In this document: piece by piece, positions 41,971 to 50,224 of the stretch
Layout: every line of letters begins with the position of its first letter
Numbering within the stretch: position 1 is the first letter of the stretch
Virus record (IMG/VR): IMGVR_UViG_3300005253_000015
Span: 47,457 to 111,456 of that record
Length of the DNA: 64,000 nt
Reading direction: 5' to 3' (one strand)
Origin: a virus
The notes under the pieces: generated by a model
What the model was told of the DNA's origin: nothing
Database searches by the model: none
The model's input: the letters and a program-made list of their open reading frames with translations, nothing else
Program-made: the position numbers and the translations under genes

Positions 41971-42057
41971 ATGAACGAATTAAAAGATAAGTTGGAAGAA
42001 TTTTTTTTAAAGGTATTAGAAGAGAATATAGCGGATGATATTTATATTCTTTTATAA
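41971..42057 (+). CDS. Possible 28-aa peptide
   Basis: MNELKDKLEEFFLKVLEENI.. amphipathic helix, about 30 nt after GGCTTAAAAAGTT. The following 42058-42215 holds no gene that I can see. Confidence 0.33.
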   Translation: MNELKDKLEEFFLKVLEENIADDIYILL

Positions 42058-42215
42058 CACTCATATTTTTTAACTTTTATTTAATTATTATGTTTTTTAT
42101 AAATAATGTTAATAATGCACATCTTATAAAAGTTTAGGAGTATAAGAAATTACTAAAGTGTCATACCCTTTCATCATATTTATAAAGTGTATATCTTTAT
42201 TATTAATTGAATAAT

Positions 42216-42380
42216 ATGGTATCAATTAAGATAAATGACGACTTAATTAAGAAATTAAAGGATAAATGGCTTGAAATACATACTTTAGATACTGATAAAA
42301 AAATTACTCATATTATTATTGAAGTTATAAAAAAATATATTTTAAATAAAGGTGAAAAATCATCGCAAAAAGACCAATAG
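42216..42380 (+). CDS. Ribbon-helix-helix-like protein
   Basis: 54 aa. VSIKINDDLIKKLKDKWLEI..KKITHIIIEVIKKYIL fits strand-helix-helix of an RHH repressor. Ends within the 42359 gene. TATA-like element about 30 nt upstream (GTATATCTTTATTATT). Confidence 0.52.
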   Translation: MVSIKINDDLIKKLKDKWLEIHTLDTDKKITHIIIEVIKKYILNKGEKSSQKDQ

Positions 42381-42685
42381 ACCATGATAAATCGGCTTTT
42401 GTTAATAAGCAGATAAATTCTAATTTAAAACTTAAATTTATAGATGGTAGGATTAATGAAACAAAAAAAGAGGGTGTCAAGGATGTATTGAAGATTACTC
42501 TTGTCAATCCTAATGATGGAATTACCGTCATATTAACGGGTAAGAAGGCTACTCATATAGCTAGGGAATGGGATAGACGAATGTTTAGTTCAAAAGAGCC
42601 TATTCATATGGTACTTTCAATGCCCACCATCAAGCAAAGACATATAACCGATAAATTTAATGGTGAAGAAGAACAAGAGGAATAG
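42359..42685 (+). CDS. Unknown protein with apparent ATC start
   Basis: 108 aa from ATC 42359 (a second ATC follows at 42362), 4 nt after AAAGGTG (42348-42354). The first ordinary start is TTG 42488, but the 43 upstream codons read as coding (DHDKSAFVNKQINSNLKLKF) and contain no ATG or GTG. Core LKITLVNPNDGITVILTGKK then REWDRRMFSSKEPIHMVLSM. Unknown fold. Confidence 0.52.
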   Translation: MIAKRPIDHDKSAFVNKQINSNLKLKFIDGRINETKKEGVKDVLKITLVNPNDGITVILTGKKATHIAREWDRRMFSSKEPIHMVLSMPTIKQRHITDKFNGEEEQEE

Positions 42686-42687
42686 TC

Positions 42688-42915
42688 ATGACAAAAGTGC
42701 CTAAGAAGATACCTATTGGTACTTCTCTTCTTGAAGAAGATAGAATTAAGCTTGAGGCTTTGAAGGAGAGGTCTTATATCAAGTCTATAGCTGAGGGTAT
42801 TAGAAGGGCTACTAATGAATGGCTACACAAACCAGAAGTCGTTATTAAACTTAATGAAGATGTTAATCAAAAAAGGATTGTTGATTATGCCCGAAAACAA
42901 AAGAAAGACCAGTAG
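42688..42915 (+). CDS. Ribbon-helix-helix-like protein
   Basis: 75 aa. IPIGTSLLEEDRIKLEALKE..YIKSIAEGIRRATNEWL fits RHH; basic C-terminus. Third RHH-like gene in 2 kb (with 40527 and 42216). Confidence 0.55.
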   Translation: MTKVPKKIPIGTSLLEEDRIKLEALKERSYIKSIAEGIRRATNEWLHKPEVVIKLNEDVNQKRIVDYARKQKKDQ

Positions 42916-43063
42916 TGATGCTATAGCGTCTCTGGAAGAGGCATATAAAAGATTAGCTGAGAAATATAAAATTGTTATAAAGACTCTGGACTTGATTGGA
43001 AGTAAATTAACTGAAATACAAAAAATTATACCAGAAACTATAAGTGAGTTAATGGAATTATGA
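42887..43063 (+). CDS. Helical small protein
   Basis: 58 aa from ATG 42887 (MPENKRKTSSDAIASLEEAY..), coiled-coil. In-frame codons extend to 42815 inside the RHH gene but the later ATG is more likely. ATGA overlap with the XPF-like gene. Confidence 0.5.
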   Translation: MPENKRKTSSDAIASLEEAYKRLAEKYKIVIKTLDLIGSKLTEIQKIIPETISELMEL

Positions 43064-44121
43064 CTGACCAGAAATTAGCAATATTAGAAGTAAAGGTAGA
43101 TGTCCGTGAACCAGATGATACTCTCGAAAAAGTTTTAACATTTTGTCCGTTAGCTAAAAGAGAGCAGCTGGAGATTGGTGATATCGTCTATAAACATGTT
43201 GCTATAGAACTTAAATCTTGGGTTGATTTCATTAATGCCTTTACATCTAGGAGTGATGATAGATATAGAAGGCAATTATATAATTTTCTTATCAATAAGG
43301 AAATTGAAGGTTATTATGTTATTTATGGGGATTGGGAAGAAATTAATGATTACTCTCATGTAAAAATGACAGCTGTATTAGGAGCAATTGCTTCAATCCA
43401 AGCCCGTTATGGTATGAGATTAATGATTTTACCTAATAAGGATTATGCTATCTATACTTCTCTTAAAATAATTGAGAAGACATTTGACCATAAAGATGTT
43501 AGACCAGTTGTTTATAAAGTTGGCACGGATGAGAGGGCTATAGATATGCTCGTTGCTGCTGGTAATCGTATTGGTAGTAGTGATGCCATTAGATTACTTA
43601 GCCATTTCAAGACAGCTAAAAATGTAGTGAATGCCACATCTAAACAATTACAAGAAGTTAAAAAGGTTGGTAAGGTTAAGGCTGATAATTTAATAAAAAC
43701 ATTTAATTATGATTTTAAAGCTAAAAAAGATTTCGAAGATAATATGAACGATTTATCAGAGGAAGCTCCAAAAAAAGAGGAGAAAGTAGAGAAAAAAGCT
43801 CCTAAAAGAAAACCGCCTATAAATAGAGTTATAGAAGAGGCAATACCAATTGATGTAGAAATGGATATAGATATTATTGATATTGAGGCTGATAGGGTAG
43901 ACTTCATAAAAGAGCATTATAAAGATTTTGATAAGCAGAAAAGGCTTGTTATGGAAGCTATAGACATGTATACTAAGAAAATAAAAAAGCCAGTTCCTTT
44001 AGCAAATCTAGTTAGTGCTCTTCCAACGATTGGTAAGGAAAGAGTATTTGAGGTAATACAAGATTTAATTAGAGAGTCTATGATATATGAGGCTGAAAAG
44101 GATAAATATGAAGCATTCTAA
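43060..44121 (+). CDS. XPF/ERCC4-type nuclease with HhH and C-terminal HTH
   Basis: 353 aa. VDVREPDD (D14), then LEIGDIVYKHVAIELKSWVD gives D41 and E50-x-K52-x3-D56, the ERKxxxD-type metal site of XPF/Mus81/Hef nucleases (here ELKSWVD). Residues about 165-225 (GSSDAIRLLSHF..ATSKQLQEVKKVGKVKADNL) are a helix-hairpin-helix pair. A charged linker (KEEKVEKKAPKRKPP) leads to a C-terminal winged-helix-like part (PLANLVSALPTIGKERVFEV). No helicase. Probably cleaves branched or forked viral DNA. Confidence 0.8.
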   Translation: MTDQKLAILEVKVDVREPDDTLEKVLTFCPLAKREQLEIGDIVYKHVAIELKSWVDFINAFTSRSDDRYRRQLYNFLINKEIEGYYVIYGDWEEINDYSHVKMTAVLGAIASIQARYGMRLMILPNKDYAIYTSLKIIEKTFDHKDVRPVVYKVGTDERAIDMLVAAGNRIGSSDAIRLLSHFKTAKNVVNATSKQLQEVKKVGKVKADNLIKTFNYDFKAKKDFEDNMNDLSEEAPKKEEKVEKKAPKRKPPINRVIEEAIPIDVEMDIDIIDIEADRVDFIKEHYKDFDKQKRLVMEAIDMYTKKIKKPVPLANLVSALPTIGKERVFEVIQDLIRESMIYEAEKDKYEAF

Positions 44122-44209
44122 AAAAAATAAGCATTTTAAAAAGTTTAATATCCCCAAAATCGTTTCTAATATAGATAAGGGTATTATTATCGGAACATTA
44201 AAAAAATAA
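44108..44209 (+). CDS. 33-aa basic peptide
   Basis: MKHSKKNKHFKKFNIPKIVS.. overlapping the end of the nuclease gene by 14 nt. Lys/His-rich. Only the position supports it. Confidence 0.35.
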   Translation: MKHSKKNKHFKKFNIPKIVSNIDKGIIIGTLKK

Positions 44210-44238
44210 TATAAATACATGATAAAAAGGGTGTTATA

Positions 44239-44460
44239 ATGGGAATAGGGATAAAGGAAAAGTCGACATTTAAGACTTATGACCAAATGTTATTAGACAA
44301 GTTAGAAGAGATTGGTAAATCTACATTATTAGAGTGGGCTAAAGCAATGGGGTATGATTATTCTAATACTATGGCAAAGTTTGCCAAGAATTTATCTGAT
44401 AGATTGATTATAACACGCTATAAATCAAGAAGAGTAAAATATTACGAGGTTAAGAAATAA
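44239..44460 (+). CDS. Winged-helix DNA-binding protein
   Basis: 73 aa. TLLEWAKAMGYDYSNTMAKF as HTH, then DRLIITRYKSRRVKYYEVKK as wing. Typical small archaeal viral regulator. Ends TAATG into the next frame. Confidence 0.6.
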   Translation: MGIGIKEKSTFKTYDQMLLDKLEEIGKSTLLEWAKAMGYDYSNTMAKFAKNLSDRLIITRYKSRRVKYYEVKK

Positions 44461-44534
44461 TGGGTCTCCTTACATTAATATGTGTGGGGACATTGTTAAT
44501 AGTTAATATATTTCAGGATTTTCCAGAGGATTAA
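44460..44534 (+). CDS. 24-aa membrane peptide
   Basis: MGLLTLICVGTLLIVNIFQD..: one membrane span, start overlapping the previous stop by 1 nt. Confidence 0.38.
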   Translation: MGLLTLICVGTLLIVNIFQDFPED

Positions 44535-44536
44535 AA

Positions 44537-44731
44537 ATGAAGTTAGAAAATGTTAGAAAAATATTGGATATCAGCATAACTTATGAAGATTTATTAATGT
44601 ACACAAATGCTATAAGTACCATCATTCCTCATATTAATGGAAATGGTTTGGAAGAGGTAATAAATAGATTAAAAAGACTTACTTTAGAATTAACAAAAAT
44701 AGTGACTAATGTGAGGGATTATGAAAGATGA
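44537..44731 (+). CDS. Small helical protein, paralogue of 45078
   Basis: 64 aa. MKLENVRKILDISITYEDLL..IIPHINGNGLEEVINRLK matches MKLESVDKILNVSINAKALS..IISHLEGDSNEDMRRDLK in 45078-45275, and both end in RDY. A tandem duplication with one gene between. Helical bundle; no known family. Confidence 0.57.
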   Translation: MKLENVRKILDISITYEDLLMYTNAISTIIPHINGNGLEEVINRLKRLTLELTKIVTNVRDYER

Positions 44732-45051
44732 TTAGTATTAGAGTAGATGGAATGATTACATGCGATTGTGATAAATGTTTTTATATCATACACTTAAAAG
44801 ATGATAATGATAATAATATAGTAGATGCTTTGGGTATGAATTTCCATTTCTTTAAGCAAAAGGGTAAGGTTGTACATAAGTGTTTATGCAAAAAACATTC
44901 TATTGAAAAAGATAAAATATCAATTTCTCGTGAAGATATAATGAAGATTGTACAAAATATAAGGAAGTTCTCTAGTAAAAATACTGAGTTTAAGGGAGCA
45001 GGAATATCCCTAAATATAAGAAAGATTTTTGGTGAAAAATTGAGATTATAA
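44728..45051 (+). CDS. Cys-pair protein
   Basis: 107 aa. ITCDCDKCFYIIHL..HKCLCKKHSIE: zinc module (CxCxxC / CxC..H) in residues 11-52, helical C-terminus. ATGA overlap with 44537. Unknown. Confidence 0.55.
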   Translation: MISIRVDGMITCDCDKCFYIIHLKDDNDNNIVDALGMNFHFFKQKGKVVHKCLCKKHSIEKDKISISREDIMKIVQNIRKFSSKNTEFKGAGISLNIRKIFGEKLRL

Positions 45052-45077
45052 TTAAAATAAAAGAGTTGCAAAATGAA

Positions 45078-45275
45078 ATGAAATTAGAAAGTGTTGATAA
45101 GATATTAAATGTTAGTATAAATGCTAAGGCTTTATCTAATAGTGTCTCAGCTTTACAAAGAATTATTAGCCATTTAGAAGGGGATAGTAACGAAGATATG
45201 AGAAGAGATTTAAAAAATTTAGAGGACTTCTGTGGGCGATTAGATAAAATGCTATTAGATGCGAGGGATTATTAA
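45078..45275 (+). CDS. Small helical protein, paralogue of 44537
   Basis: 65 aa from ATG 45078; TTG 45066 is an in-frame alternative but the paralogue begins at the equivalent MKLE. See 44537. Confidence 0.57.
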   Translation: MKLESVDKILNVSINAKALSNSVSALQRIISHLEGDSNEDMRRDLKNLEDFCGRLDKMLLDARDY

Positions 45276-45276
45276 A

Positions 45277-45462
45277 ATGGCAAAAGAACCAGATATGATT
45301 ATACATCTTAATAATGAAAAAATATTTACTAAAATGGAAACGGTAATAGCGAAAATATCATTTTCAAAACGTAATTCAAATGATACAAATATACTATTAT
45401 GTGGTGTCATAGCATTATTAGTTGATATAGATAAAAATTTACGGAAATTAATAGGTGAATAA
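45277..45462 (+). CDS. Small protein
   Basis: 61 aa from ATG 45277 (MAKEPDMIIHLNNEKIFTKM..); an ATG at 45259 would overlap the previous gene. Helical C-terminus with LLCGVIALLVDI. Unknown. Confidence 0.5.
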   Translation: MAKEPDMIIHLNNEKIFTKMETVIAKISFSKRNSNDTNILLCGVIALLVDIDKNLRKLIGE

Positions 45463-45464
45463 TA

Positions 45465-45719
45465 ATGGCAGAAAAAAAGACTACAATACATAAAATAAGC
45501 ACTCTTGATGATGCTATATTTATATATGAACCCAATAAGCCTAATAGCGATTTAGAGGATATTGTGATTCAATTTGGGCATGAACCAGAGTTTATTGAGG
45601 AATCTAAGGCAACTTATGTTGATATATATCTTAGAGATATTCCATATTTCTGTTCTAAGTTATTAGAAGTATATCATAAATCAATGAAAATAATAAGAAA
45701 TAAAAAAGAGGTAAAATAG
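45465..45719 (+). CDS. Small acidic protein
   Basis: 84 aa, alpha/beta (HKISTLDDAIFIYEPNKPNS; ATYVDIYLRDIPYFCSKLLE). No motif. Packed in the same plus operon. Confidence 0.52.
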   Translation: MAEKKTTIHKISTLDDAIFIYEPNKPNSDLEDIVIQFGHEPEFIEESKATYVDIYLRDIPYFCSKLLEVYHKSMKIIRNKKEVK

Positions 45720-45720
45720 T

Positions 45721-46107
45721 ATGAGCATAGATAATATAAATGAAAGATTAGATTTTGTAGAAAGATTTGATAAATTAAGTCTCGATGGAAAGAAAGCTTT
45801 TATATTATTTCAACGAACATCATTATCAAATTATAATTTTGGGGAGATTGAAGACCAAAGTAATGCAGAATTTGGTAGATTTCTTAGAGATGTTTTAAAG
45901 AATCAGAGAGAAATGATGAAGTATAAAGTTCAAGAATGGTATTTAAAATTGAGAGATATGGAATTACAATATGACCCTCTTACTGATTATGATAGATTTA
46001 AAAATGATGAAAAGACTTTAAAAGATATTATTGAACAGATGGGGGTCTGGGCTGGTAATGAAGAATGTATAAATAAACAAGTTGATGAAATAAGGGGTAA
46101 AATATAA
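45721..46107 (+). CDS. Helical protein
   Basis: 128 aa, all-alpha (RLDFVERFDKLSLDGKKAFI; VLKNQREMMKYKVQEWYLKL). No motif recognised. Stop overlaps the next ATG by 1 nt. Confidence 0.55.
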   Translation: MSIDNINERLDFVERFDKLSLDGKKAFILFQRTSLSNYNFGEIEDQSNAEFGRFLRDVLKNQREMMKYKVQEWYLKLRDMELQYDPLTDYDRFKNDEKTLKDIIEQMGVWAGNEECINKQVDEIRGKI

Positions 46108-46859
46108 TGGCAGAAGGACATAATTATCAATTATTAACGGCAATAGTAAAAATTGTACGACCTAAGAACTCCCCAGTTCTAGGAATCGCTGATGGTATTG
46201 GAAAGTTTATGTGGCTTCCAACTGATAAGATTATTATATCACATCCACAACAATTTGATGTATGGCAAACGACTATATTTGCTATTGACCATACTTGGAA
46301 GATTACTTGGAAGGAAGAGCAAAACTGGGAGCAATATAAAAATACATACTCAAATACTAAACCAATTATACAACCAGTACCTTCAATGTTTATACAACAA
46401 ACCGTACCACAAGCACAAATGCCACCTACTCAATCAACAATGCCCATAAATCAACCGATTGTTCCGACTACAGCAACTCAACCAGCCAACCACCCAGAAC
46501 CATCAACCACAACTGCTCCACCAAATATGTTTCAACCATCACAAACAATTCCAGAACCACTTCAAGGCTCGATTCCTAATACATCATCGGATAGTATCAT
46601 ATCACCCCCACAAGTGGGAAAAGATGTTTATTTAGCAATAATAGCGAATGAATTAACATCAATTAGAAAATTGTTTGAGTTGTTTATAAACCCGCCTAAG
46701 TTAATCACTGCTGATGAATTAGTGGTTGAGAATATGAAAGTAAAAACTATGGAGCAAATAACAGAGGAGTTTGGAGCACCCCCTGCCGAAGAAGAGGCAC
46801 TTATTAATAAGCAGTTAGAGAGTAAAACTAATAAAGGCAAACTACCAAATATATTCTAA
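46107..46859 (+). CDS. Protein with Pro/Gln/Thr-rich linker
   Basis: 250 aa. Residues 1-80 are beta-rich (LLTAIVKIVRPKNSPVLGIA; VWQTTIFAIDHTWKITWKEE), small enough for an OB or SH3-like fold. A Pro/Gln/Thr linker spans about 90-165, and the helical/acidic C-terminus is SIRKLFELFI..MEQITEEFGAPPAEEE. The layout recalls single-strand-binding or scaffold proteins; not proven. Confidence 0.55.
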   Translation: MAEGHNYQLLTAIVKIVRPKNSPVLGIADGIGKFMWLPTDKIIISHPQQFDVWQTTIFAIDHTWKITWKEEQNWEQYKNTYSNTKPIIQPVPSMFIQQTVPQAQMPPTQSTMPINQPIVPTTATQPANHPEPSTTTAPPNMFQPSQTIPEPLQGSIPNTSSDSIISPPQVGKDVYLAIIANELTSIRKLFELFINPPKLITADELVVENMKVKTMEQITEEFGAPPAEEEALINKQLESKTNKGKLPNIF

Positions 46860-46876
46860 GGTAATAATTTTTGAGT

Positions 46877-47167
46877 ATGAAAAAATCTAAATCGTATGAA
46901 AAATTAGAACAAGAAAAGCTTATATTAGAAGGAGAACGATTCTCCGTTATAAGGAATTGTGTAATTAATAAGCTTGAATTATATAATTGTCAGAATTGTT
47001 TGATTTTATCAAATACTTTAGGACGGTTATATATTGGAGATAAAATCCCAGATTTTAATGATAAGAGATTCTTTAGAAAGATTCGGAGAAAGCGTTATCG
47101 CAATAAGTATGGAAGTAATAATAATATTATTACTAATAATATAGTAAAAGGATATGATATAATATAA
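46877..47167 (+). CDS. Basic small protein
   Basis: 96 aa from ATG 46877 (TTG 46871 also in frame). VIRNCVINKLELYNCQNCLI has a CxxC; C-terminus FRKIRRKRYRNKYGSNNN is very basic. Possibly nucleic-acid binding. Confidence 0.5.
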   Translation: MKKSKSYEKLEQEKLILEGERFSVIRNCVINKLELYNCQNCLILSNTLGRLYIGDKIPDFNDKRFFRKIRRKRYRNKYGSNNNIITNNIVKGYDII

Positions 47168-47361
47168 TGTTAGAATATTGGAATGTTTTTTTGGCTTTAG
47201 GGGTAGTAATGTTTTTTGCTATAATGTTTTTTACAGCATTTTTACCATCTTTAAGTGATATGAAATTCAGATTTCGATTTATATATAATATGGGATATCT
47301 ATTCCTATGGGTAAGTTTCATGCTCTTAATATGGGGTAGTATTGCCGAGACATTCTTTTGA
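47167..47361 (+). CDS. Two-span membrane protein
   Basis: 64 aa: hydrophobic segments about 6-27 (VFLALGVVMFFAIMFFTAFL) and 43-61 (GYLFLWVSFMLLIWGSIAET). Last gene of the 41-47 kb plus run. Start overlaps the preceding stop. Confidence 0.55.
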   Translation: MLEYWNVFLALGVVMFFAIMFFTAFLPSLSDMKFRFRFIYNMGYLFLWVSFMLLIWGSIAETFF

Positions 47362-47379
47362 CTGATTGGAAAGTAATAT

Positions 47380-48717
47380 TTATCGCCTTACTCCACGCCC
47401 AATCCGTGCTTGTTGTTGTTTTCTTCTTTGTTCTTCTCTAAGTTTTTCATCTCTAAGCATTTTTTCTCTGGCTGCTTTATCTCTGGCTTTTTTAGCTGCG
47501 ATTGCTTTTGCTCGTGCTTGTGCTGCTCTCTTAGCCTCGTTCTGTTGTTTTGGGGTGAGTGGCGATACACCTATTGGGGGCTTTGCTCCTTGTGGCATTC
47601 TTGCTGCTGGTGGTGGTGGTTCTACTGGTATAACTCTTCCCCCTCGTACTCTTATCACTTGTGGTTTCGGTGCTGTTTCTACGACTGCTTGTTTTTTTGC
47701 TGTTTCTATTGCTTTTAATACTTGTCCAGCTCCTCCATTAATTCTAGCAGACATATTCTGAAACATTTTATTAAAATTAGATAAGAAGGCATCCATATCA
47801 GTATCAATATTAACTCCAGTAGCTTCTATTTGATTTGCTATGTTAGTGGATTTAGTTTTTATAGTATCACCAAAAGATTTAAAATTAGTTTTTAATGTAT
47901 CAAAAGCATCTCCGATTTGTTGGTATGCTTCCATCATTTCTGGTAATGCTGCCCCTGCCCCTGCTGGAGCGTTAGGTGGAGTTAGATATAATAAATATGC
48001 TACAGAATAAAAAGCATCAATCCCCATAGCAATAAAGTCTAGCCTTCTCGCATGATTAGGTATCCTTCTTGCCCAATTAGCAGATTCTATTATTGCTGGT
48101 TTTATTTCTGTTACGGCATCATTCATCTGTGTGGCAACACCTCTAATACCATCACTTAATGCTGTTGTTTTTTCTTTAATGTCAGTTCCAAATGAAATAA
48201 AATTATTTTTCATCTTATTTAACTCAGTACTTATAGTATCGGAAAGCTTCTTGCCTTGATTAGCAACTACACTAACGTCATTTCTTACACCATCACCTAC
48301 AGATATAAAAGTATCCTTCATTTTTGTTATAGGTGGCATAACATTTCTATCTACAAACCCCTTAATTTCGACCTTCATTTTAGTTAATAGGTCTGGTACT
48401 ACTACAGTATTAAGATGGTTTTCTATCTGTGCAGGGAGTGCCTTTATTTCATCTCTAGCGGCAATTATTTTATCATGTATAGTTGTTATTTCAACTTTAA
48501 GTTTTTCAAGTTTTTCGATATTTTCAGTTATACTAGCAAGATTTTTTATTATAGTAGGATTGGCATCACGTTCTTTCCATGACTCTATTGCTCCGAGCCT
48601 AGCAGAAATAGTACTTATATCTTCATATCCTGTTCGTACTCTTGTAATGATTTTTGGAGCTTGTTGATTACCCTCTTTATTATAAATAGCATTCTTAAGT
48701 TTCTCTATATAAGTCAT
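47380..48717 (-). CDS. Long coiled-coil protein with Pro/Arg-rich tail
   Basis: 445 aa. Residues 60-330 are helical repeats with recurring KMKDTFISVGDGV / KMKNNFISFGTDI / TLKTNFKSFGDTI units spaced about 40-50 residues. A more hydrophobic stretch (AMGIDAFYSVAYLLYLTPP) sits near 240. C-terminal 90 residues have VEPPPPAARMPQGAKPP then an Ala/Arg/Lys helix. Repeats plus hydrophobic segment resemble tape-measure or injection proteins, smaller than usual. Unproven. Confidence 0.6.
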   Translation of the reverse strand: MTYIEKLKNAIYNKEGNQQAPKIITRVRTGYEDISTISARLGAIESWKERDANPTIIKNLASITENIEKLEKLKVEITTIHDKIIAARDEIKALPAQIENHLNTVVVPDLLTKMKVEIKGFVDRNVMPPITKMKDTFISVGDGVRNDVSVVANQGKKLSDTISTELNKMKNNFISFGTDIKEKTTALSDGIRGVATQMNDAVTEIKPAIIESANWARRIPNHARRLDFIAMGIDAFYSVAYLLYLTPPNAPAGAGAALPEMMEAYQQIGDAFDTLKTNFKSFGDTIKTKSTNIANQIEATGVNIDTDMDAFLSNFNKMFQNMSARINGGAGQVLKAIETAKKQAVVETAPKPQVIRVRGGRVIPVEPPPPAARMPQGAKPPIGVSPLTPKQQNEAKRAAQARAKAIAAKKARDKAAREKMLRDEKLREEQRRKQQQARIGRGVRR

Positions 48718-48765
48718 AAGTAAAGATTAGATTGGAAACATAAAAATTTAGTGTTAAAAAAAAGA

Positions 48766-49749
48766 TTATAAAAATTGTTTGAAATGGACTTTAAATATAT
48801 CTCTTATACAGTATGCTGATACATTAGTTATTTTTGCTAATTTATTTTGTATCATAATAGTTTTTACTTTATATTGTTTAGATAGTAATAACCCAGCGAA
48901 GTATACACAAGCAGCTGAAGTATCAAAAGGATTAAGACTTCTTTTTCCGAAATATTTCTCCGTTTTATCACATATACAATAACATAATGATTCTAATTTA
49001 GAAATATATTTTTCTGGTTTCATAGAAAGTTTTTTTGTTTTTAATCTATTTTTAATATAATCTATGTTATTACTAAGTGCTGCGATTTGACGAGCAATAT
49101 AGTCTCTCATATTCTTAGGACTGGTTTTTCTCATTCCTTTTTTATATAATGTCTCACGATATATACATCCGTCTCTTATGATTGATTTTCCATTTACTCT
49201 ATGACCAGTTTTCCTAAATATCTTCAGTATTTCTTTCAATGTTGTTTTATACTTAAAGTGCCTAATACTATCCCACAAACAGAAACATAAACAAGATACT
49301 CTATTAATTATATGAATTTCTGTGCTGTTAATTTTTTTATACCTAATTGCACAATCATTTAGTATATAATATGGTAAATCGAGAAGAAATCCTACTTTAT
49401 GTAATATCTTTAGAGTATTATTTACTTTTAGATGTTCTTTACTAAGAAATAACACATTCATTCTCTTCAATCTCCTAAATTTTGAGAGGTTTTTCACTCC
49501 TTTTAATGATTCTTTATCAATATGAATGATAGTTCCTAACCCGTCATAATAGCTCTGTTGGTATGGACTACCTACATATTGCCTACTAAATCTGCTTTTT
49601 TGTGTATATTTCCCCGTTGTAACCATAGAATTCACATAATGTTCTCCTATTTCAAGACCACATTGTTGACATACTATTTTGCCACTTATTATTATCTCTC
49701 TCATATGGTCGCACGTATGTTCTATAGCTCCTAAAATTGATTGGTTCAT
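48766..49749 (-). CDS. Transcription initiation factor B (TFB/TFIIB) homologue
   Basis: 327 aa. N-terminal zinc ribbon (C13-x-H15 with VCQQCGLEIGE, C27 and C30), a B-reader-like GLGTIIHIDKESL..FRRLKRMNVL, and two cyclin-like halves. The second is clearest: SLNPFDTSAACVYFAGLLLS..NVSAYCIRDIFKVHFKQF matches the TFB helix pattern with the HTH that contacts BRE. It recruits archaeal RNA polymerase at BRE/TATA promoters. The sequence is highly divergent, so it probably has its own promoter preference. Confidence 0.82.
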   Translation of the reverse strand: MNQSILGAIEHTCDHMREIIISGKIVCQQCGLEIGEHYVNSMVTTGKYTQKSRFSRQYVGSPYQQSYYDGLGTIIHIDKESLKGVKNLSKFRRLKRMNVLFLSKEHLKVNNTLKILHKVGFLLDLPYYILNDCAIRYKKINSTEIHIINRVSCLCFCLWDSIRHFKYKTTLKEILKIFRKTGHRVNGKSIIRDGCIYRETLYKKGMRKTSPKNMRDYIARQIAALSNNIDYIKNRLKTKKLSMKPEKYISKLESLCYCICDKTEKYFGKRSLNPFDTSAACVYFAGLLLSKQYKVKTIMIQNKLAKITNVSAYCIRDIFKVHFKQFL

Positions 49750-49931
49750 AATTTTCTCCCCCAGCAGAGCCTTACCACCGTTATATCTTTCTCTAGCTTT
49801 TTGACATTTTTATAGCCAATCTCTTTATTACCTACATACCCATCTTCTAAATGCTTAATATACGCATGTTTACCAGATTGGATGAGTACTTTAATTTTAT
49901 GTCTGCCTCTAAAATGTCTGATATCACTCAT
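49746..49931 (-). CDS. Small basic beta protein
   Basis: 61 aa (GRHKIKVLIQSGKHAYIKHL; EKDITVVRLCWGRKL): SH3-like small beta barrel in feel. ATGA overlap with TFB (49746-49749), so co-expressed with it; possible transcription accessory. Confidence 0.55.
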   Translation of the reverse strand: MSDIRHFRGRHKIKVLIQSGKHAYIKHLEDGYVGNKEIGYKNVKKLEKDITVVRLCWGRKL

Positions 49932-49935
49932 TATA

Positions 49936-50085
49936 TTATATCTTTATCGTTTTTGAACATTTTTTGCAATAGGTACAGTTCTTACTTTTTATATACAAAT
50001 CATAATGAAGATTCTGTCCATGATTTATCATACGTTTATTACATTTAGGACATCTTTCAAATCTTATCTTAAGAAACCATTTCAT
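49936..50085 (-). CDS. 49-aa zinc-ribbon protein
   Basis: RCPKCNKRMINHGQNLHYDL..NCTYCKKCSKT: CxxC/CxxCxxC. Unknown; same run as TFB. Confidence 0.5.
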   Translation of the reverse strand: MKWFLKIRFERCPKCNKRMINHGQNLHYDLYIKSKNCTYCKKCSKTIKI

Positions 50086-50091
50086 TAATTC

Positions 50092-50220
50092 TCACCATTT
50101 CGGATACTTATTTTCTTTATAAGATTCGAGTTCTAAACTATCTCGTTCATCCGAATCTATAATGTTTTTATTCTCAAGTATTTTGAGTAATTTATGCCAT
50201 TTCTGCTCTAATTCTTTCAT
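50092..50220 (-). CDS. 42-aa peptide
   Basis: MKELEQKWHKLLKILENKNI..; helix then acidic tail. Fills the space between two supported genes on the same strand. Confidence 0.42.
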   Translation of the reverse strand: MKELEQKWHKLLKILENKNIIDSDERDSLELESYKENKYPKW

Positions 50221-50224
50221 ATTA

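Noticed and set aside
42325-42531. 68-aa minus-strand frame
   Set aside because: Opposite 42216 and 42359, which have better start signals and coding character.
47410-47718. 102-aa Trp/Cys/Phe-rich plus frame
   Set aside because: Antisense to the Pro/Arg/Ala-rich tail of 47380-48717.
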